Source of the DNA: DATKBT01 sp035546295
GTDB taxonomy: Bacteria > Acidobacteriota > Thermoanaerobaculia > Multivoradales > Multivoraceae
Length of the DNA stretch: 64,000 nt
Direction: 5' to 3'
NCBI GenBank assembly: GCA_035546295.1
Contig: DATKBT010000070.1
Span: 124,001-188,000 of the forward strand
A program made the position numbers and the translations under genes. Position 1 is the stretch's first letter, and each line of letters begins with the position of its first letter. The notes beneath the pieces were generated by a model. It was not told where the DNA came from, did no database searches, and saw nothing but the letters and a program-made list of their open reading frames with translations. This document shows positions 17,039-25,813 of the stretch, piece after piece.

Positions 17039-17788
17039 CTACGACGCCACTTGGCCGTCGAACAGCTCGACCGACCGCTGGACGACCGAGGCCCAGCGCG
17101 GATCGTGGGTGACCAGCAGGATCGTCGAGCCGCCGCGGTGCAGCTCCTGGAGCATCTCGATGACGGCCTCCGCCTGCTTCGAGCTCAAGTTGCCGGTCGG
17201 CTCGTCCGCCATCAGCACGCTCGGGTTGCCGACCACGGCGCGCGCCACTGCGACCCGTTGCTGATGGCCTCCCGAGAGCTGGCTCGGCATTCGGCCGGCG
17301 CGGTCGGTGAGCTCGAACCGCTCGAGCGCGGCCGCCACCCGCTCGTGGCGCTCCGCGGCGGGCAGGCCCTGATAGGTCAGCGGCAGCTCGACGTTCTCGG
17401 CGACCGTGAGATCGCCGATCAGATTGAAGCTCTGGAAGATGAAGCCGACCTCGCGATTGCGGGTCGCGGCCAGCGTTCTCGCGTCGAGCGTCGACACGTC
17501 GGTGCCGTTGAGGAGATAGCGGCCCTCGGTCGGCCGGTCCATCAGACCCGCGATCGACAGCAGCGTCGACTTGCCCGATCCCGACGGCCCGTTGACGGCC
17601 ACGAACTCGCCGCGCTCGACCTCCAAGTCGACGCCGTGCAGCGCATGGGTCTCGACCTTGTCGACCACGAAGGTACGGCTCACGCCCTCCATCCGGATCA
17701 GCGGCGATCGTGGCGCGTCATCGCTTGGCGTGGTGGTGAATCGCGGCTTGTCGCCGGAGGAGAAGAGGCTTCGGATCTTCTCGAACAT
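17039..17788 (-). CDS. ABC transporter ATP-binding protein, MacB/LolD type
   Basis: This 249-residue ATPase has Walker A G-P-S-G-S-G-K-S-T, signature L-S-G-G-H-Q-Q-R-V-A-V-A-R-A, Walker B V-L-M-A-D-E-P-T-G-N-L and the switch His in V-T-H-D. The Q-loop region F-Q-S-F-N-L-I-G-D-L-T-V-A-E-N-V is diagnostic of the MacB/LolD/FtsE mechanotransmission group. These ATPases drive lipoprotein, antibiotic or peptide movement in the cell envelope. A 35-residue basic N-terminal extension precedes the domain. ATG 17788 is chosen for GGAGGAG six bases upstream. No permease gene is adjacent, which is unusual, so its membrane partner must be encoded elsewhere. Confidence 0.87.
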   Translation of the reverse strand: MFEKIRSLFSSGDKPRFTTTPSDDAPRSPLIRMEGVSRTFVVDKVETHALHGVDLEVERGEFVAVNGPSGSGKSTLLSIAGLMDRPTEGRYLLNGTDVSTLDARTLAATRNREVGFIFQSFNLIGDLTVAENVELPLTYQGLPAAERHERVAAALERFELTDRAGRMPSQLSGGHQQRVAVARAVVGNPSVLMADEPTGNLSSKQAEAVIEMLQELHRGGSTILLVTHDPRWASVVQRSVELFDGQVAS

Positions 17789-17982
17789 GCTGGCTCCTCC
17801 GTAGAGGTCTCGCAACGATCGTGCGAGCGGCGATCGCTGCTGGACGGATCGCAGTGCACAGACATGGACGTCGAGCGGCCACCCGAGGTTTCGCGAAGAC
17901 GCCATGAGCTCAAGGCCGGTCGATCTTCCCAGCTCCTCCCAGGAGTCCCGTCCAGATCCTCAGGGCAGCACCAGGCCCAACG

Positions 17983-19377
17983 TCAGGCCGGCGGTCCCTC
18001 CTCGCCGCGGGTCACCGGGTGCTCGATCACAGCAGTGTCCCCGGCGACGGCGGGCGCCGCTTCCAGCGGCCCCGGACCGGGTTGGCTCGACGACCACTGC
18101 TTCCAGTTCTGAAGTGCCACCGCCATCTGCAGGGAGTAGTCGAGCGAGATGGATCCTTCGTCCTTCGCCTGCCCCGCCCCGACGTTGACGAACCAGGCGA
18201 GCTTCTCCTCGTCCGACAGGCTCGCAGGCGGAATCATCGGGGATTGGACCGGCGTCTCGGCGCCGCCGCCGTGACACGACATGCACGACGACGCCGGGTT
18301 GTCGACCGGTCCATTGATGCGCTTCGCCCAGCCCAGGTGCTGGAAGGTGCCGACGTCGTCGTTGATCCACTGCTGAGGAGGCGTCTCGCCCCCCTCGGCG
18401 TCGGCGGGCAGGAAACCCGGGCTGTCCCCCCACATCAGGCCCACCGGAGCCAGCCGGTCGAAGGGCGTCTCGCCCTCCTGGAATCCGTTGTAGACGAAGG
18501 TGCCCATGATCCAACCGGTGACGTCGTCGTTGCGCACGTCGCGCACCGCGATGTCGACTTGGAGCAGGCGCAGCGTCTCGGGGACCCGGTCGTCGCTCTG
18601 GAAGGGTGCGATGTTGGCCTGCCACTCCTTGGAGCCGACCAAGTAGGGCACGCCGTCTCCCGGAACCTCGGGGTCGGCCTTGGTGAACAGGAGCTTGATG
18701 CCCATCGCGCCGTTCTTAAAGACGGGCTCGCCGTTCTCGAACGCCGGGTTCCCCGGATCGGCCCATACGCGGCCGAACGTCCAGCCCGCGACGTCGTTGT
18801 AGAAGCCGACGGCGTAGTTCGGAATGAAGTTGTTGGTTTGATCCGGCGACAGCTCGCCGATCCGTGAGGCGCGCTCCCTGGTCATCCCGCGGATGAACTC
18901 ACGTCCCGAGCCGCTCGGCGGTCCCTGGCTCATCCACGGCGCGTGGAACCACGTGGGCTCGGGCATCCGGGTCGGATCCCAGTCGAGCGCTTCGAGGTCG
19001 GCTCGCGCGGAGTCGAGCACCGCCTGCATGTACTCGGCGGGCTCGGTCTCGAAGTCGAAAGCCTCCCAGGGATAGCCGCCTTCCGGGGGCGCCGGCAGCT
19101 CCTGCGGATAATCGTGACTGAGCTCGAAGACGTTGCCGGTCCAGTCCGCCGGCGGCTCCTCGACGGCGTTGCGAAACGCGGCCTGCTCGGCCGGCGAGAG
19201 CTCCTCGTCTTCGTCGGCGGCGGCGAGCGCCGCCGCCGCCCGCGGCGGCTCGACTCGAGCACTCTCACCCCCGTCGCCCGTCTGGCAGCCGAAGTGCGCG
19301 AGGATCGCGAACCCCGCCAACCCACCGACGAGGCAACACCACGGGCACCGAAACCAGGCTCCAACGACCTGACGCAT
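17983..19377 (-). CDS. Exported monohaem cytochrome c-type protein
   Basis: This 464-residue exported protein has a hydrophobic N terminus (about 10-30) with several Cys, one of which (H-F-G-C-Q) could be lipidated. A single haem c motif C365-M-S-C368-H369-G-G-G lies in the C-terminal quarter. The preceding 330 residues are rich in Trp, Pro and aromatic motifs such as W-F-H-A-P-W-M and P-N-Y-A-V-G-F-Y-N-D-V-A-G-W-T-F-G, and contain no second C-x-x-C-H. The long N-terminal domain is one I do not recognise; proteins of this layout occur as periplasmic oxidoreductase-linked cytochromes. ATG 19377 has GGGAGGAGG about nine bases upstream. Confidence 0.75.
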   Translation of the reverse strand: MRQVVGAWFRCPWCCLVGGLAGFAILAHFGCQTGDGGESARVEPPRAAAALAAADEDEELSPAEQAAFRNAVEEPPADWTGNVFELSHDYPQELPAPPEGGYPWEAFDFETEPAEYMQAVLDSARADLEALDWDPTRMPEPTWFHAPWMSQGPPSGSGREFIRGMTRERASRIGELSPDQTNNFIPNYAVGFYNDVAGWTFGRVWADPGNPAFENGEPVFKNGAMGIKLLFTKADPEVPGDGVPYLVGSKEWQANIAPFQSDDRVPETLRLLQVDIAVRDVRNDDVTGWIMGTFVYNGFQEGETPFDRLAPVGLMWGDSPGFLPADAEGGETPPQQWINDDVGTFQHLGWAKRINGPVDNPASSCMSCHGGGAETPVQSPMIPPASLSDEEKLAWFVNVGAGQAKDEGSISLDYSLQMAVALQNWKQWSSSQPGPGPLEAAPAVAGDTAVIEHPVTRGEEGPPA

Positions 19378-19758
19378 GACGTGCCTCCTCCCGTCGCCGA
19401 GCGCTACACCTCGTCCATCCCGCGTTGCCGACGCCGCCTCTGCGATCGCGAGCTCGCGATTGCAGATCCGCGGTTGTCTCCGAGCGACCATTCTCTCGCG
19501 TCGCCCATTCGAGGACAACCGATTTCTCAGCGACGCCCGGAGGCGTCGCGACCTCGCCCGCTCCACGATCTCGAACGCAATTCTGTTTGCAACATACTCG
19601 AGGCGCGATGACGAGCGGTCGCCGGCTCTGCGGCCCCGAAGATCTCCTCGACGCCGGCCCCGGCGCCACATTCGCCGCTGCGGAACGTCCCGCGCGCTCG
19701 CGTTGCTGAGGCTCGCCGCGGCGTCGACGTCGCTTCTCTGCGGCGAGGGGCCGAACGA
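19378..19758. other. Intergenic region without a supported gene
   Basis: This 381-base gap lies between two minus-strand genes. It contains a small hairpin (CGACGCC / GGCGTCG, about 19532-19549) and an AT-richer patch at about 19575-19605 on the minus strand, a plausible site for the cytochrome promoter. No reading frame looks coding. Confidence 0.5.
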
Positions 19759-20878
19759 TCACCGGATCATCAGCCGGCCCGGGATGCCGGGCCGCAGCTT
19801 CAGGGTGGCCCCGCTCCCGTCCTCGCCCGATCGCAGGTGGATCACCGCCAGATGGGTCCGCCGGAGATCTTCCACGACTTCGGCAAGACAATCCTCGATC
19901 GCAGCCTGGTCCGTGGCGAAGCAGTAGTGCCCGCCCGAGCCCCTCGCGCGCGTCTCGAGAAAGCCGCGGATGCTCGAGAGGTGTCGGATTCGAGCCCTCG
20001 CCCGGATGGGGTCTCTCGCCAGCGAATCGCTCTCGACATGGATGACGTAGAGCGCCACGCGCGCACGGCGCAGCAAGCCGTCGACGTCGGCGACTCCGAG
20101 AGTACTGTGCTCGTCGATGCCGTCGCTGAGCAGCACCACCGCGCGCCGGCCGACGGTGGCCGGCATTGCGGCGACCGCGGTCGCGATCGCGTCGAGCAGC
20201 GCGGTTCCGCCGCCGGCGGAGAGCGTCTCGAATGCCGCGACCAGGGGTAGCTCGTCAGCGCTCATCGGAAGCACCACCCGCGCCGTTTCGCGGAACTCGA
20301 CCAGACCGATCTCGTCGTCCGGCTTCAGAGAGCGCGCGAACCGGTCGAGCGCGAGACCGAGGGACTCCCGCTCCTCGAGCATGGTGCCGGACACGTCGAT
20401 CAGGAGCTGTGTGCGCAGCGGGAGCGATTCCTCGAGGAGGAGCGCTTCGGGGCTGCGCTCCGCTCCACCGGAGCCGTCCTGGCTGACCAGGCTCACGATC
20501 AGGTCCGCAGCGGTGAGCTCCGATCGCGATCGATCGCGGCGGCGAAGCTGAAACGGGAGCTCCAGGATGCGGACGTCGACCTGCTCCGCCAGCCGGCCGG
20601 GTGAGCCGACCACCAGGGCGCCCTCGGCCGTCTCGCCGTCCTCGAAGCGAGCCCGCGCCTCGACGACCACGCCAGAGCGGGCCTCGTCGACGTTCAGCAG
20701 CAGAAGGAACGGCGCGCTCGACTGCCACTCCACCACCTCGCCGCCAACGAGGAACTCCACGCCCTCGAGCCGGCGGCCGCTGGCGTGGACCACCTCGGCA
20801 ACGAACCCGCGCGCGCCGGCTCCATCGCTCCCGGACAGACTCAGCTCGCGAAGATACCCCCGTCCTGGCGGGGAGGGC
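19759..20878 (-). CDS. VWA-domain protein, C-terminal part (gene split by a frameshift)
   Basis: This is the 3' part of one 2.5-kb gene. It encodes a von Willebrand factor A domain: L-L-I-D-V-S-G-T-M with the metal-site Asp and Ser, then D-D-E-I-G-L-V-E-F and A-V-V-L-L-S-D-G-I-D-E-H-S. It resembles the VWFA-related proteins common in Acidobacteriota. The frame is open upstream to about 20878, reading P-P-G-R-G-Y-L-R-E-L-S-L-S-G-S, before any valid start except GTG 20793. This segment continues naturally from the upstream frame once a single extra base is removed in 20869-20880. Ligand and location are unknown, though the parent gene begins with a signal peptide. Confidence 0.72.
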
Positions 20879-22294
20879 GCTGAGGATCCCGCGAGCGCGC
20901 GAGATCTCGCGACCGCTCGCGTCGACCGCCACCGCCAGCACGCTCGCTTCGATGCCGGGCGGATCCGTTGTCATCGTCGCGGTGAAGTCGGGGCCGGCCG
21001 CCCAAACGAACGAGGTCCCGCCGTCGGCGCTGAAGCCGACCGCGTCGACCTCCGACTCGACGACTCCGGCGGTGGCCTCGAGCTCGAAGCCGACGCGTCG
21101 CCAGGCGAGCTCGAGGTGAAGAGAGCTCTCCTCGACGGTGCCTTCCCTCGACCAGGCCTCGGCCGGCTCGCCCGCAACGCCGGTCCCGAGGTCATAGGCG
21201 CGCGCGACCACGCACGCGATCCCTCGCGGCACGGATCCGAGCCATTGCCTCGTTCCGCCGACGGCGTCGTCGGGCGACGCAACCAGCACGCCGCTGGTCA
21301 GCTCTAGCTCACCCTTCTCGGTAAAGGCGTGAACGCGGACCAGCGTGGGTCGCCGAGATCCAGCGAGCTCGACTCTGACGCCGAGGAGCTGCCCGCTCCC
21401 CTGTCGCAGCGCGTTCGCCTCGAGACTCTCGATCACGGGCGCAGCGCCGGCCGCTGGGCTGAGCTCGAGGTCCGACCGGAGATTCTCGACGGCGGCCGCG
21501 AGCACCGCGCGCAGAGCCGCCAGGTCGTCCTCCAGATCCTCGCGTCCGCGAGCCTCGTCCAGAGCCCGGAACAGCAGATCCCGCACCCGATCCTGGCCGG
21601 CGAGGCACCCCGACCGGTCGACCTCCTCGCGGATCAGCTCCCGCCATCGGCCCCACGCACGATCGTCGAGCACAGCGCCCTCGGCGCCGCTCCGAGCCAG
21701 CCTGGCCAGCGGAGAGCCGCCGGCCAGCAACGCCAGCAGGCCGCTCGACCTCGACCACGCGACGGGGCCCTCGGGGCCGCGGACCGTGATGACGGGGAAA
21801 CCCTCGCGGATGTCCTGTCGCCCGGCGATCGAGGGGAGGAAGAGGTCGTCGCCGGCGCGGCGGAATCTCTCGATCACGAGCGGCCGGAGGCTCGAGCAGA
21901 CGACGGTGTCAGCGGAGAGGTCGCCGAGCTCGACCCGCCAGGCCGGCGCACCGTAGAGGAGCGTGCCGAGGGATCGCGCGTCGGCGAGAGCGAGACCTCG
22001 CTCCCGCACCGCCTGCACCCTCCGGCTCCACGCCTCGAGCCGGTCCCGGCGCGCCGCCGAGTCCGACCAGAAGGCCACGTCGACGTCGGGATCGTCGAGA
22101 TCGGCGGCGACCCGAGAGCTCCCGGTCAGCAGCTCCCGTTCCTCGCGGAGCAGCCCGGCGTCGGTGCAAGCGGCCGGGCGCTGGTGCAGCTCGCGCGCGT
22201 CCCCGGGCTGGCGAGCGGCGGCGGGCGTCGCCGAGTGCCCGAGCAGGACGAGCAATGTGATCGCTGTCGCTCGTGCGCGTGTCGCTCCGCCCAT
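20870..22294 (-). CDS. VWA-domain protein, N-terminal part (gene split by a frameshift)
   Basis: This is the 5' part of the same gene, starting at ATG 22294 with a Sec signal peptide (I-T-L-L-V-L-L-G-H-S-A-T-P-A-A-A). About 470 residues of alpha-helical and beta sequence follow that I cannot assign. The good coding sense ends near I-S-R-A-R-G-I-L-S-A, after which this frame becomes Arg-rich nonsense until a stop at 20255. From 22294 to 19759 is 2536 bases, one more than a multiple of three. This fits one inserted base rather than two separate genes. The corrected product would be about 844 residues. A sequencing or assembly error is as likely as a real mutation. Confidence 0.68.
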
Positions 22295-22473
22295 GATCCC
22301 GTCGAATCGCCGACCGTCCCTCGCCCGATCACCCGCCGCTCGAGGTCGCCGCCAAGACATCCCGCCGAGTGTACTGAGCCGGCGAGGCCTTCCGGTCGAG
22401 CGACAGCGCGCCGCCGAGAGGCTCCCGCTCGACGGCGAGCGCCGTCTTCCGGACCGGGGCGGCGGCAGCGCTG

Positions 22474-25161
22474 CTACCCCGCCGGCACCAGCCGCTCGAC
22501 CTCCGACCGCCAGCCCTCGACCACGACGACCGTGCCTTCGGCGGTGGCCGAGATCGAGGGTTTCTGGACGAGGAAGCGTCTGCCGTCGCGCGAGACGTCG
22601 AAGGACAACCCCCACGAGTTGTGGAAGTCGACGTCGAGCACCCGCTCGGCAGGCTCCGGGAGGAACTCGGTGTCCGTGGCGGAGTAGGCAACGCGGTAGA
22701 TCCGATCGAAGTCGCGATAGAAGAGCTCGCCGCCGGCCGGCGACCACCGCGGATCGTCGCCGCGGCCGGCCGAAACGCGGCGGGACCACTCGACCGAGGG
22801 AAACGGGGCGACGTAGATTGCGTAGTCGCCACCCTCGTTCGACTGGTAGACGATCCACCGGCCGTCGGGCGAGACGCTGGCGAGGATTCCGGCCAGCAGC
22901 GGGGTGGGCTCCCCTCCCTCGAGCGGCACCAGCCAGACGTCGGGGCCGAACCGCAGGGTGACCAGGTAGCGGCCGTCGGGCGAAACCGAGGTGGGGTCCA
23001 TCCAGTCCCGGCCCGGCGGTACCGGACGGCCCGCGGGCGTCGTCTGGATGGGTGGAATCGGGATCTTCACCGGTTCCCGGCTCCGGTCCGCTCTTGCGCG
23101 AACGATGGAGAGCGGGCCCTGCGTGGTCTCGTAGAAGATCTCCGACCCGTCGTGAGACCAGACGGGAGCCAGCCCGCCGTCGCGCGACAGCCGGGTGGTC
23201 GTGGCGAGTCGCAGGTCGAAGACCTCGATCTGATCGCGCCCACCGGAGGCCTGGTACACCAGCCTGGTGTCGTCGGGCGACAGGTCGAAGGTGTTGCGCA
23301 CCGCCGGCTCGATGCCGCGCAGGGGCTCCTCCTCGCCCGTGACCCGGTCGATCCAGGTCGGGACGGTGCGCGCGTCGTCGGTCCCCGCCACGTAGACCAA
23401 GGTCCCGGTGTCCGAGATCGCGTACCGGGCCCAACCCCCGATCGAGTCGGTCCACAGCCCGCCGCGGACCCGCTTGGCCTCGCCGAGCGCTTCGAGACGA
23501 TCGAGGTCGAACGGAGCCGCGAACAACTCGTCGCCGCGCGCGAGGAGCACGTGACCTCGAGGACTACCCGGCACGGCCAGCCAGCTCGCCGAGTGGCCCC
23601 GGAGCACCTCTCGAGCCTCGCCGTCCGCGGTGGCCACCAGGATCGGAGCGAAGGAACGGTCGAACCCTTCGAGAACGAAGGAGGCGACCAGGACCCGGCC
23701 TCCCGGTAGTGGCGAGAGACTCACCGCGCCGACGTCCAGGAAGGCCTCTCGCTCTCCGCCCTCCTCGCGCACCCGGGCCAACGTCGTATCGTTGTGGGTG
23801 AAGTAGATCCAGCCATCGTCGGTCCACGCGCCGCTCCCCGCGGACTGGACCTCGCACAGCACCTGCACCCCGCCGCCCGTCATCGAGACCTTCTTCAGGT
23901 GCTCGTCGTCGGCGAAGGCCAGCCACCGGCCGTCGGGCGAGAAGAACGGGTAGCGCCCCCCCTCGGTCCCCGGGATCTCGTCGATCTCGAATCGATCGAG
24001 GCGGCGGCGATAGATCCGGGTGTCGGTGAGCGCCCCGGCCGCGAACACGATCTCCTCCCCGTCGGGCGAGAGGGCGATCTGGCGGCCCTCGCTGTAGAGG
24101 GGAACGCCGGGGAGCAGCGGGACCTGGGTCGCGCGAAGCCTGGGCGTCACGGCGTGGCCGGGTGCGTCGCCGCGACCCGCGAGAGCGGCGAAGAGGAACG
24201 CGCCCAACGCCAGCCCGGCCACTCCCGCGAGTACGGGCGCGAGCCACCCTCGTCGCGCGCTGGTCCCGGCCGCAGCCGGGCTCCGCGAGCCTTCGCTCCG
24301 AGCCTCCTCGAGATCGAGCCGGGCGTCGGCGATGTCACGGAGACGCCGCTTCGGGTCCTTCGTCAGGCAGCGCGCGAGGAGCCGCCGCAGCGACGGCGCG
24401 ACCGGGGGAAGAGCTGCCCACGCGGGCTCGAGCGTGAGGGCCGCCGCCATCACCTCGGTGGCGTCGCGGCCGCCGAAGGCCCGCCGGCCTGCGAGGGCCT
24501 CGAACAGGCAGGCCCCGAACGCCCAGACGTCGGCGCGGCGGTCGACCTCGCCGCCCTTCGCCTGCTCGGGCGCCATGTAGGCGGCGGTCCCGAGCACCAC
24601 GCCCCGACGCGTCGCCGCCAGGGTGAGCGTCGGCGAGACGGAGAGCGAGTCGCTCCGGCTCGCGTCCTCGCGGCCCTCCGGAGTCAGCGCCTTGGCCAGA
24701 CCGAAGTCGAGGATCTTCACGCCGTCGTCGGGGCTGAGCTTGACGTTGGCGGGCTTCAGGTCCCGATGGACGATCCCCTTCTCGTGCGCGGCCTCGAGAC
24801 CGTCGGCGATCCGGAGGAAGATCGAGATCGCCTCGTCGGGCGGCACCCGGCCCCGAGCGATCCGCTCGGCGAGGGTCTCGCCCTCGACCAGCTCCATCAC
24901 CAGGAAGCTCGCGTCGCCCGCGGTCTCGAAGCCGTAGAGCGTCGCGACGTTGACGTGGTTGAGCGAAGCCAGGACCCGCGCCTCCCGCTCGAACCGGGCG
25001 AGGCGGTCGGGGTCGGCGGCGACCTCGCCGAGCAGCAGCTTGATCGCCACCTCGCGACCGAGGCGGGTGTCCCGAGCCCGGTAGACCTCGCCCATCCCTC
25101 CCGCGCCGAGAGAGGAGACGACCTCGAAGTGGCCCAGGACGGTGCCTTGCGAAAGGGGCAT
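22474..25161 (-). CDS. Transmembrane Ser/Thr protein kinase with PD40/TolB-like propeller
   Basis: This 895-residue receptor-like kinase has an N-terminal Hanks-type domain (about 10-285): glycine loop G-A-G-G-M-G-E-V-Y, Lys41 in V-A-I-K, H132-R-D-L-K-P-A-N, D152-F-G and A-Y-M-A-P-E-Q. All catalytic residues are present, so it should be active. One transmembrane helix follows at 306-328. The extracytoplasmic half carries at least five S-P-D-G-R-W/E repeats of the PD40 type, predicted to form a beta-propeller, with W-L-A-F-A-D and W-I-V-Y-Q-S style strands. This layout is expanded in Acidobacteriota, and ligands are unknown. It is divergent from the BlaI/M56 genes, 248 bases away. The start ATG 25161 has no clear ribosome-binding site. 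Confidence 0.92.
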   Translation of the reverse strand: MPLSQGTVLGHFEVVSSLGAGGMGEVYRARDTRLGREVAIKLLLGEVAADPDRLARFEREARVLASLNHVNVATLYGFETAGDASFLVMELVEGETLAERIARGRVPPDEAISIFLRIADGLEAAHEKGIVHRDLKPANVKLSPDDGVKILDFGLAKALTPEGREDASRSDSLSVSPTLTLAATRRGVVLGTAAYMAPEQAKGGEVDRRADVWAFGACLFEALAGRRAFGGRDATEVMAAALTLEPAWAALPPVAPSLRRLLARCLTKDPKRRLRDIADARLDLEEARSEGSRSPAAAGTSARRGWLAPVLAGVAGLALGAFLFAALAGRGDAPGHAVTPRLRATQVPLLPGVPLYSEGRQIALSPDGEEIVFAAGALTDTRIYRRRLDRFEIDEIPGTEGGRYPFFSPDGRWLAFADDEHLKKVSMTGGGVQVLCEVQSAGSGAWTDDGWIYFTHNDTTLARVREEGGEREAFLDVGAVSLSPLPGGRVLVASFVLEGFDRSFAPILVATADGEAREVLRGHSASWLAVPGSPRGHVLLARGDELFAAPFDLDRLEALGEAKRVRGGLWTDSIGGWARYAISDTGTLVYVAGTDDARTVPTWIDRVTGEEEPLRGIEPAVRNTFDLSPDDTRLVYQASGGRDQIEVFDLRLATTTRLSRDGGLAPVWSHDGSEIFYETTQGPLSIVRARADRSREPVKIPIPPIQTTPAGRPVPPGRDWMDPTSVSPDGRYLVTLRFGPDVWLVPLEGGEPTPLLAGILASVSPDGRWIVYQSNEGGDYAIYVAPFPSVEWSRRVSAGRGDDPRWSPAGGELFYRDFDRIYRVAYSATDTEFLPEPAERVLDVDFHNSWGLSFDVSRDGRRFLVQKPSISATAEGTVVVVEGWRSEVERLVPAG

Positions 25162-25356
25162 GAGAGCGGCAATCCTAGCCCGAACGAGACCACGATCGTC
25201 GGTCGAGCAGGTCGCGATAAGCGGGGGACGAGGCTCCTCGCGGCGGATCCTCTACCGCCTCGTCGGTGTGGCACTGCGTCGCCACGCGGACCGTCCGCAA
25301 AACCTCCCGCACGCCCCTGCACGCCAAATCGATACGGCTCGAACACGGGAGCTATT

Positions 25357-25372
25357 TGCTAAAACTCTAGCA
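25357..25372. promoter_or_regulatory. Operator 1 for the BlaI-like repressor (predicted)
   Basis: The 16-bp dyad TGCTAAAACTCTAGCA has arms TGCTA and TAGCA separated by six bases. It lies 38 bases before the BlaI-like start codon. BlaI/MecI repressors bind dyads in their own promoters, so autoregulation is the natural reading. Confidence 0.65.
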
Positions 25373-25374
25373 TG

Positions 25375-25390
25375 TGCTAAACGTATAGCA
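25375..25390. promoter_or_regulatory. Operator 2 for the BlaI-like repressor (predicted)
   Basis: The 16-bp dyad TGCTAAACGTATAGCA has the same TGCTA-N6-TAGCA form as operator 1. Its centre is 18 bp from that of operator 1, so two dimers could sit side by side. It ends 19 bases before the start codon and would block the promoter or early transcription. Confidence 0.65.
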
Positions 25391-25409
25391 GTCGGTGGGG
25401 ACGGCTCCG

Positions 25410-25811
25410 ATGAGCAGACGAGAACACTTCGAACGACAGCTCTCGGCGCGCGAGCGCCAGATCATGGACATCGTGTGGCGGCATGGCGAGGCGACCGTGG
25501 CCCTCGTGCTCGACGAGCTGCCCGACCCGCCGAGCTACTCGGCGGTGCGCGCGATGCTCCGGATCCTCGAGGAGAAGGGGCATCTCCAGCACCGCGAGGA
25601 CGGCAGACGCTACGTTTACCTGCCCCGGGCGCCGCGCCGCAACGCCGAGCGCTCGGCGCTGCGGCGCGTGCTCGCCACCTTCTTCGACGACTCGCCCTCG
25701 GCAGCGGTCGCCGCGTTGCTCGACATGGAGGCCGGCCGTCTGTCGGCCGATGAGCTCGACGAGCTCGAAGACCTGGTCCAGCGGGCGCGCGCCCGCGGAA
25801 ACGGAGCCTGA
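25410..25811 (+). CDS. BlaI/MecI/CopY-family transcriptional repressor
   Basis: This 133-residue protein matches the BlaI/MecI family throughout. Its winged helix is R-Q-I-M-D-I-V-W-R-H-G, then V-L-D-E-L, Y-S-A-V-R-A-M-L-R-I-L-E-E-K-G-H-L and the wing G-R-R-Y-V-Y-L-P. The C-terminal dimerisation helices (A-A-V-A-A-L-L-D and L-S-A-D-E-L-D-E-L) follow. In the known system the repressor is removed when a membrane M56 peptidase senses a cell-wall drug or stress and triggers its cleavage. ATG 25410 is preferred to GTG 25395. The M56 partner starts two bases after the stop, and two tandem TGCTA-N6-TAGCA dyads precede the gene. Confidence 0.92.
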   Translation: MSRREHFERQLSARERQIMDIVWRHGEATVALVLDELPDPPSYSAVRAMLRILEEKGHLQHREDGRRYVYLPRAPRRNAERSALRRVLATFFDDSPSAAVAALLDMEAGRLSADELDELEDLVQRARARGNGA

Positions 25812-25813
25812 AG

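Noticed and set aside
22295..23455. Long extension of the VWA frame upstream into the kinase gene
   Set aside because: It is an Arg/Gly/Asp-rich shadow of the Ser/Thr kinase. The signal peptide at 22294 marks the real start.
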